A stretch of 6,143 bases of DNA from CAYLZW01 sp964388085 (GTDB lineage Bacteria > Myxococcota > UBA727 > CAYLZW01), in assembly GCA_964388085.1 (NCBI GenBank), contig CAYLZW010000329.1, positions 1 to 6,143 on the forward strand, given 5' to 3'. The notes beneath the pieces are model-generated. The model was not told where the DNA came from and made no database searches. It was given only the letters and a program-made list of their open reading frames with translations. Both the position numbers and the translations under genes were made by a program. Of the stretch, positions 1-4,055 are shown piece after piece; the stretch's first letter is position 1, and each line of letters opens with the position of its first letter.

Positions 1-513
1 GGCCTCGACAAGGCCGAGGTCGACGCCTACCTGAACCTGGTCGCCTCCGAGCTCGAGAAGCTGACCGGCGAGCTGAACGCCATGCGCGAGGACCATCGTC
101 GTCAGAAGCGGCTGATCGACGAGTATCGCGAGCGCGAGCAGGCGCTGAAAGAGACCATGATCACCGCCCAGCGCGTGACCGAAGAGATCACGCAGAACGC
201 GAAGAAGGAGGCGGACATCATCATCGGGCGCGCCGAGCTCGAGGCCGAGCGGCTGCTCGAGAACGCGCAAGAGCGCCTGACCGATCTGCTCGGCGACATC
301 GGCGAGCTGAAGCGCCAGCGCGCGCAGTTCCTCGGGCAGGTGAAGGGCGTCGTCGAGACGCACCAGAAGCTCCTCCGCCTGGCGGAAGAGGACGAGCAGC
401 GCGGGCACAACGTCGAGGAGAACCTCGCGGTCATGCGCAAACGCGAGCGTACGGACGCGCCGTCGTCGTCGCCCGAGAGCGAGGGCCCGCGGCCGGTCAC
501 GCAGGTCCGCTGA
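1..513 (+). CDS. DivIVA domain-containing coiled-coil protein (5' end missing)
   Basis: The reading frame is open from base 1 and ends at TGA 511-513, giving 170 visible residues; the true start lies upstream. The first visible residues, GLDKAEVDAYLNLVASELEK, match the end of the N-terminal DivIVA membrane-binding domain (family pattern G-[YF]-D-x-x-x-V-D-x-[FY]-L). Probably only about 20-25 residues are missing. Residues about 15-140 are rich in E, K, R, Q and A with heptad-like spacing and form a long coiled coil, including a segment around KKEADIIIGRAELEAERLLE. The last ~25 residues are S/P/E-rich and probably disordered. DivIVA proteins bind curved membrane at septa or poles and recruit division or envelope-growth factors as oligomers. 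An internal ATG at 82 would remove the DivIVA motif and is not the start. The family assignment is firm; the specific role in this organism is inferred. Confidence 0.88.
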   Translation, partial: GLDKAEVDAYLNLVASELEKLTGELNAMREDHRRQKRLIDEYREREQALKETMITAQRVTEEITQNAKKEADIIIGRAELEAERLLENAQERLTDLLGDIGELKRQRAQFLGQVKGVVETHQKLLRLAEEDEQRGHNVEENLAVMRKRERTDAPSSSPESEGPRPVTQVR

Positions 514-530
514 GGCAAGGCGGCCCACGG

Positions 531-863
531 GTGGCCAGGCCGCGCGTCCCCGTCGAGCTGACGGACGAAGCGTTGTCCGCCGCGCTGCGCGAGGTGGACG
601 GCCGCGCTCGGCTCGTGGTGTCCGTGAAGCCGAAGTCCAAGAAGGAGGGCCTCGAGGTGGGGCCCGACGGCGGCGTGCTCGTGCGCGTCTCGGCGCCGCC
701 CGTCGACGGCAAGGCGAACCTGCGCATCGTCCTCGTGCTCGCTGGTGTCCTTGACCTGCCCAAAGGGGCGGTGACGCTGGTGCGCGGAGAGACCGCCCGG
801 CACAAGGAGCTCTCGGTCGATCTCGACGTGGACGAGGTCCGGCGGCGCTTGCTCGAAGGCTGA
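531..863 (+). CDS. DUF167 family protein (YggU-like)
   Basis: This encodes a 110-residue protein, close to the usual length of about 95-110 for the DUF167/YggU family. Family hallmarks are visible in order: VKPKSKK (residues 32-38), a strand ending in VRVSAPPVDGKAN (51-63), which is the APPVxGxAN signature, and VRGETARHK (84-92), which corresponds to the G-x-x-x-R-x-K end motif. The start is GTG at 531, since no ATG is present and the preceding gene stops 17 bases upstream; an A/G-rich stretch at 513-520 may serve as a weak ribosome site. No signal peptide or membrane segment is seen, so it is expected in the cytoplasm. The biochemical function of the family is not established. The close spacing suggests co-transcription with the DivIVA gene; yggU genes are commonly found near yggT and proC/yggS in other bacteria. 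Confidence 0.9.
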   Translation: MARPRVPVELTDEALSAALREVDGRARLVVSVKPKSKKEGLEVGPDGGVLVRVSAPPVDGKANLRIVLVLAGVLDLPKGAVTLVRGETARHKELSVDLDVDEVRRRLLEG

Positions 864-885
864 CAGGCGGATGTCCGACGAACCC

Positions 886-945
886 TGACGCGGTCCTCGC
901 GGCGCGTCACCTTGCCCCGGAGCGCGGGCGACCCCAAGGTAGGGG
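886..945 (+). promoter_or_regulatory. Inverted repeats in the gap before the protease gene
   Basis: The 83-base gap 864-946 holds a perfect 7-base inverted repeat, TGACGCG (886-892) and CGCGTCA (903-909), with a 10-base loop. Directly after it, ACCTTG (909-914) is complementary to CAAGGT (935-940). The second arm contains the probable ribosome site AAGGTAGGGG (936-945) of the gene starting at 947. No T-tract follows the first hairpin, so it is not a classical intrinsic terminator. It could be a weak terminator, an operator, or a fold that limits access to the ribosome site. Inverted repeats of this size arise by chance in GC-rich DNA, so confidence in function is low. Confidence 0.25.
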
Positions 946-946
946 C

Positions 947-1927
947 ATGTCGCTCGCGGCCGTCCTGTTGGCGCTCACGCTCTCGGCGTCCACCGCGCCC
1001 GCCTTGCCCTCGTCGGCGGCTGGCGCCGGGGGGACGGATCCTTGCGTCGCCGGCGAGCTCGCTCCCGTCGTCGTCGACGGACACGGCCGCGTCGCGCACC
1101 TGGCGGAAGCCCTCGCAGGGCGCGCCAAGGGGCTCTACGAGACCGCAGCGCGCTACACCGGCGCCAATGACTGCGCGCCCATTCAGGTGCACCTCACCGA
1201 GGACAATGAGGCCGCGCGCAGGCTCCTGCCGGCGTGGCACCTGCCGCCCTGGGCCGCCGGCGCCGCGCGGCCCGATCATCGGACCATCGTGCTGACCGTC
1301 CACAACGACGGGCAGCGTCAGGATCGGGAGCGCGTGTTCTTGCACGAGCTCGCGCACCTCGCCGTCGCCGCCGCAGCGGAGGAGGTCGGCCGGGTGCCGC
1401 GCTGGTTCGATGAAGGCGTCGCCCGCCGGCTCGCGGGAGAAGACGGCATGGACGACGACAAGGTGCTCGCCCAGGCCAAGCTCGGCGGCCGCATGCTCCT
1501 GCTCGAGGGGCTCGAGCAGAGCTTCCCCGGCTCCCAGGCGAGCGCCGCCATCGCGTACGCGGTCTCCGGCCGCGCCATCGAGCTGCTCGAGGTGGAGCAC
1601 GGGGACGGCGTCGTGCGCCGCATCCTCGGGCGTGTGGCCGCGGGCGAGGCCTTCGACGACGCGCTTTTTGCCGAGAGCGGCGTGAAGACCTGGCAGCTCT
1701 CGGGCCGCGTACAGCGCTCGGTGACGACGTGGAGCGCGTGGGTGACGGTGCTCAAGGACGTGGACGTCTTCCTCGGCCTCGGCTCCCTGCTGATCTTTGT
1801 CGGCGGCTGGCGCGCCCGGCGACGCCTACGCGAGCGCATCGAGCGCATGCCCGACTACGGCGGCCCCGAGCACGACATGCCCGATCTCGGCCTCGTGCGC
1901 TGGCGAACGGGCGCCGTGTCGCGCTAG
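947..1927 (+). CDS. Exported, membrane-tethered zinc metalloprotease (peptidase MA-like gluzincin)
   Basis: This is a 326-residue protein. Residues 1-25 look like a signal peptide or N-terminal anchor (hydrophobic, A/L-rich, with SSAAGAGG after it). The zinc site is HELAH at 133-137, and PRWFDEGVAR at 151-160 supplies the likely third ligand, E156; E134 would be the catalytic base. HExxH followed about 20 residues later by W-x-x-E-G-x-A is the hallmark of the peptidase MA-like family. Residues 196-245 (AIAYAVSGRAIELLE, then a G-x-x-F-D-x-A-L segment) match the helical part that follows in this family. Cys33 and Cys76 could form a disulfide. Residues 273-288 (VFLGLGSLLIFVGGW) form a probable membrane helix, followed by RARRRLRER, so the C-terminus should be cytoplasmic and the protease domain periplasmic. 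The ATG at 947 has AAGGTAGGGG just upstream. The substrate is unknown. Its stop overlaps the stop of the opposing gene. Confidence 0.85.
   Translation: MSLAAVLLALTLSASTAPALPSSAAGAGGTDPCVAGELAPVVVDGHGRVAHLAEALAGRAKGLYETAARYTGANDCAPIQVHLTEDNEAARRLLPAWHLPPWAAGAARPDHRTIVLTVHNDGQRQDRERVFLHELAHLAVAAAAEEVGRVPRWFDEGVARRLAGEDGMDDDKVLAQAKLGGRMLLLEGLEQSFPGSQASAAIAYAVSGRAIELLEVEHGDGVVRRILGRVAAGEAFDDALFAESGVKTWQLSGRVQRSVTTWSAWVTVLKDVDVFLGLGSLLIFVGGWRARRRLRERIERMPDYGGPEHDMPDLGLVRWRTGAVSR
1924..1927. other. CTAG shared by two convergent stop codons
   Basis: The palindrome CTAG supplies TAG (1925-1927) to the + strand protease gene and TAG (1926-1924) to the minus-strand gene. The two genes therefore overlap by four bases tail to tail. 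There is no room for a terminator between them, so each transcript must end inside the other gene or rely on Rho. Confidence 0.9.
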
Positions 1928-2919
1928 GGCGTCGGCAGCCGGATGATCATCACGTTGCCGTAGTCGTTTTGGTCCGCCTTGGCGGTGACGATGTTTCCAC
2001 CGCACCCCAAAGAGCAGTCGACCGGCCGCAGCGTCACGGTGCGCTGGATGGGGTTGGTCGGCGTCCCGGGAGGGTAGTTCCCGCGGTCGAGGCGGATGAA
2101 CGCGGCCGGAAACGCGAAGTGCTCGTTGTTCCGGAGGGCGTAGGTGCGCAGGGAATCGATCGTGAAGCCATCCACCTCGATCCTCATCGAGATGCGCCCG
2201 GGCCCGGCCTGGGTGAACGCGCTCGCCGACGCCAGGATGATGATGGTGCCGCCGGGATCCGAGAACGTGCCGGAGAGCGAGCCGGAGCCGAAGTGGTTCA
2301 CGTTCGAGTGCTCGATGCTCTCTACGGCCGCGAGCCGAGGCGTGTCGATGCCGCCCTCGAGCACGACGCTGGAAGCGACCAGCGACTCCACGCGCAACCC
2401 GTCCGCCGTCGGCGTCAGCGTCGCGTCGTGAGCGCCGTTGTCGAGCAGCACCCCGTCGCCGGCCAGGCTCGGGAGCAGCGTCACCACGCCGAGGCCGTCG
2501 TCGAGCGTGAGCGCGTCCGTGCGGAAGGGCAGGCCCGGCTGCCCGCGGATGGCGTAGGGCGCGGTCTCGATGCGCTGGCGGCCGGCGAGCTCGATGCCGT
2601 CGACGGCGAGCTGCAGATACAGCGCCGGTGACTCGAACACGACGTCGGGGACGGGGCCGATGCGCGTCGAGAAGCTGCCGCTCACGGGGGTCACGCTCTG
2701 GTCCGCGCTGTAGAGGGTGCTGCCGCCGCTCTCCGCGGGATAGAGCGCGAAGGTGACGGTCACCTGGTCGATGACGCCCTCGCCGTTGTGCTCGAGGTGC
2801 CCCTGGTAGGGGATGAAGCGCGCGGCTTGCGCGTGCGCGGACGGCGCCGCGATCAGCAGCGCGAGCACGACAGGCAGGGAGCGGGGGAGAAGGGAGAGCG
2901 AGCAGCGACGAAGGATCAT
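1924..2919 (-). CDS. Secreted protein with a tail-fibre-associated N-terminal module and an unassigned C-terminal beta-rich domain
   Basis: This is a 331-residue protein. Residues 1-30 form a signal peptide: RR and other positive residues, the hydrophobic core VVLALLIAA, and cleavage at SAHA|QAA. Residues 36-126 form a module with YQGHLEHNGE (38-47), FALY (57-60), SGSFSTRIG (80-88), PALYLQLAVDG (98-108) and RQRIETAPYAIRG (114-126). Modules of this pattern recur at the N-terminus of secreted bacterial proteins that carry fibre-type C-terminal domains. Residues 130-205 are repetitive and D/L/V-rich, possibly beta-helical or linker. Residues 207-331 look like a beta-sandwich and contain GTIIILASASAF, RISMRIEVDG, and Cys302/Cys306. 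No enzyme motif is seen, so a surface or structural role is likely. The start at ATG 2917-2919 has a weak upstream GGAA. The gene lies 57 bases after the neighbouring gene 2977-3876 on the same strand, which suggests an operon, and shares its N-terminal module. Confidence 0.8.
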   Translation of the reverse strand: MILRRCSLSLLPRSLPVVLALLIAAPSAHAQAARFIPYQGHLEHNGEGVIDQVTVTFALYPAESGGSTLYSADQSVTPVSGSFSTRIGPVPDVVFESPALYLQLAVDGIELAGRQRIETAPYAIRGQPGLPFRTDALTLDDGLGVVTLLPSLAGDGVLLDNGAHDATLTPTADGLRVESLVASSVVLEGGIDTPRLAAVESIEHSNVNHFGSGSLSGTFSDPGGTIIILASASAFTQAGPGRISMRIEVDGFTIDSLRTYALRNNEHFAFPAAFIRLDRGNYPPGTPTNPIQRTVTLRPVDCSLGCGGNIVTAKADQNDYGNVMIIRLPTP

Positions 2920-2976
2920 GCGCGTTTCCGTGACGTTCCGGGAGGGGACCCTGTGTACGGGACGGAGCGCCGCGGC

Positions 2977-3876
2977 TCAACGCACGCGCATGATCCAGAC
3001 GACGCCCATGTTGGTCGGGCGCGTCTCCGCGCCGTGGCGCACGGTCGCGTCACCGTTCAGGGCCACCGGCTCGCGGAGGTCGGCGTAGCCGGTGACCGTC
3101 GTCGAGAATTGCTGCGCCGCGTCCTGGCCCTCGGGATGCAACATGGCCCCGCCGTTCGGGTCGTCGACATAGAACCAACGCGGGCGGGCGAACGCGTGCG
3201 TGTGCCCGCTGTCGAGGTGCGTGTGCGTCTCCAGCTGATCGTCTTGCAGCGCGCCTGAGCTTGGGGCTCCGCGCAGGAAGCGCCCCTGGCCGTTCAGGTT
3301 CGGGATCGTTCGACCGTCTAGCGGGCTCTGCGGGTCGTTCAGCGTCTGCCCCTGGCAGCGCACCCAACCGGCCGGCAGCGCCGGCGCCTGCGGGAACAGG
3401 TTCGGGTGCCACGCGATGATGGAGCCCACCGGCGGCACGATCTGCTCCGTGCGGGCCGCGCGCGGCACCGCGAGCAGGCGCTGTAGGCCGCCGAGCGCGA
3501 TCCACTGGTCGGCCGCGTCCTCGACGGCGACCCCGAGGTAGAGCGCGGGCTCGGACAGAAGCGACGACGAGATGATGTTCGTCTCGCCGAGCGCGACGGA
3601 GAAGCGGCCAGCCTTGACCACGACGCCGTCGTGCTGCTCGGACCAGTAGGGGCACGCGCCGCTCGTCGACGACAAGCAGCTCGTGTCCGCCGACGACGAC
3701 AGGAACAGCCCGAAGCGCAGCGAGCGCGATCCCTCGACCGGCTCCCCGTCGTGCTCGAGCGTCCCGCTGTAGGCGAGGGGAGCGTAGCCGTACGGCTGCG
3801 CGCCGGCGGCCGGCGCGAGCAGCGCCCCCGTAACGAGGGCCGCGGTCAGGACGACGAGGCGAGGGAGTCGGTGCAT
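2977..3876 (-). CDS. Secreted phage Tail-Collar domain protein
   Basis: This is a 299-residue protein. Residues 1-26 form a signal peptide (MHRLPRLVVL, a hydrophobic core, and AAGA|QPY). Residues 35-142 resemble the N-terminal module of the downstream gene: YSGTLEHDGE (36-45), RFSVALG (91-97), PALYLGVAVED (110-120) and LQRLLAVPRA (131-140). An insert holds Cys67 and Cys75, a possible disulfide. Residues 149-203 match the Tail-Collar pattern: PVGSIIAW, then PAGWVRCQGQTL, then IPNLNGQGRFLRGA. H218-T-H220 and H225-T-H227 follow, then a C-terminal ETRPTNMGVVWIMRV (284-298), which is typical of fibre tips and of MdpB-like proteins. In phage short tail fibres an HxH pair from each of three chains binds a metal, so a trimeric metal-stabilised adhesin is inferred. 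The start at 3876 fits the signal peptide and the AAGGGGA site; the frame is open as far as 4185, but that extension has no coding character. No other phage genes are nearby. Confidence 0.87.
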   Translation of the reverse strand: MHRLPRLVVLTAALVTGALLAPAAGAQPYGYAPLAYSGTLEHDGEPVEGSRSLRFGLFLSSSADTSCLSSTSGACPYWSEQHDGVVVKAGRFSVALGETNIISSSLLSEPALYLGVAVEDAADQWIALGGLQRLLAVPRAARTEQIVPPVGSIIAWHPNLFPQAPALPAGWVRCQGQTLNDPQSPLDGRTIPNLNGQGRFLRGAPSSGALQDDQLETHTHLDSGHTHAFARPRWFYVDDPNGGAMLHPEGQDAAQQFSTTVTGYADLREPVALNGDATVRHGAETRPTNMGVVWIMRVR

Positions 3877-3885
3877 GGTCTTGTG

Positions 3886-3892
3886 TCCCCTT
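3886..3892 (-). promoter_or_regulatory. Ribosome binding site for the Tail-Collar gene
   Basis: On the minus strand the sequence AAGGGGA lies nine bases before the ATG at 3876-3874. It supports this start over any upstream start in the same open frame, and the signal peptide begins exactly here. Confidence 0.7.
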
Positions 3893-3918
3893 CGCGCGCC
3901 GGAGCGCACGAAGGACAG

Positions 3919-3924
3919 CTTATA
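3919..3924 (-). promoter_or_regulatory. Candidate -10 element for the minus-strand secreted-protein unit
   Basis: Read on the minus strand, this is TATAAG, close to the sigma-70 -10 consensus and unusual in this GC-rich DNA. It lies 42 bases upstream of the start codon at 3876, leaving room for a short leader with the AAGGGGA site. No good -35 hexamer sits at 16-18 bases; TTGCAC is only 13 bases upstream and TTGTGC is 21. The promoter call is therefore tentative. Confidence 0.4.
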
Positions 3925-3992
3925 CGACGGGTGAGGGGTGCAAACGCACAAGCTGCGGCGGGCTCGGCGACGGCCCGTGAGCAGCGGTGCAA

Positions 3993-4022
3993 TTGCCCGT
4001 AACTCCGCGCCGGTGGTAGCAA
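3993..4022 (+). promoter_or_regulatory. Weak candidate promoter for the TPR gene
   Basis: TTGCCC (3993-3998) and TAGCAA (4017-4022) are separated by 18 bases and would start transcription about 25 bases before the TTG start codon. The -10 match is poor (about three of six), so this is only the best candidate in the gap. Confidence 0.2.
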
Positions 4023-4043
4023 AGGTGCGGCGCCAACTCGGCC

Positions 4044-4049
4044 AAGGAG
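4044..4049 (+). promoter_or_regulatory. Ribosome binding site that fixes the TTG start of the TPR gene
   Basis: AAGGAG lies six bases before TTG 4056-4058. An in-frame TAG at 4017-4019 closes the frame upstream, and TTG is the only start-type codon between that stop and the coding region. This makes TTG 4056 the likely initiation codon. Confidence 0.8.
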
Positions 4050-4055
4050 CACACG

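Larger units (their letters stand above)
3877..4055. promoter_or_regulatory. Divergent intergenic region between the secreted-protein unit and the TPR gene
   Basis: These 179 bases separate two divergently transcribed genes and contain no convincing coding sequence. They hold the region's few A/T-rich patches, around CTTATA (3919-3924), GCAATTGC (3989-3996, a perfect 8-base palindrome) and TAGCAAA (4017-4023). Promoters for both directions are expected here. The palindrome could be a regulator site, but it is short. Confidence 0.6.

Noticed and set aside
82..513. Internal ATG at 82 as the true start of the DivIVA gene
   Set aside because: The upstream codons from base 1 are in frame and encode the conserved DivIVA motif, so the gene begins outside the window.
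497..1600. A 367-codon minus-strand open frame opposite the YggU and protease genes
   Set aside because: It is antisense to two genes with recognised motifs and shows no family resemblance.
2920..2976. Possible terminator between the two minus-strand exported-protein genes
   Set aside because: Only very short complementary stretches and no T-tract are visible, so the two genes are more simply read as co-transcribed.
1826..2980. A 384-codon minus-strand open frame overlapping the downstream exported-protein gene
   Set aside because: It is arginine-rich without signal peptide or domain, while the 1924-2919 frame has a signal peptide and the shared module.
1924..3876. A prophage or phage-tail-like particle cluster
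   Set aside because: Only one fibre-type domain is present; both proteins have signal peptides and no capsid, portal, sheath, baseplate, integrase or lysis gene is seen in the window.
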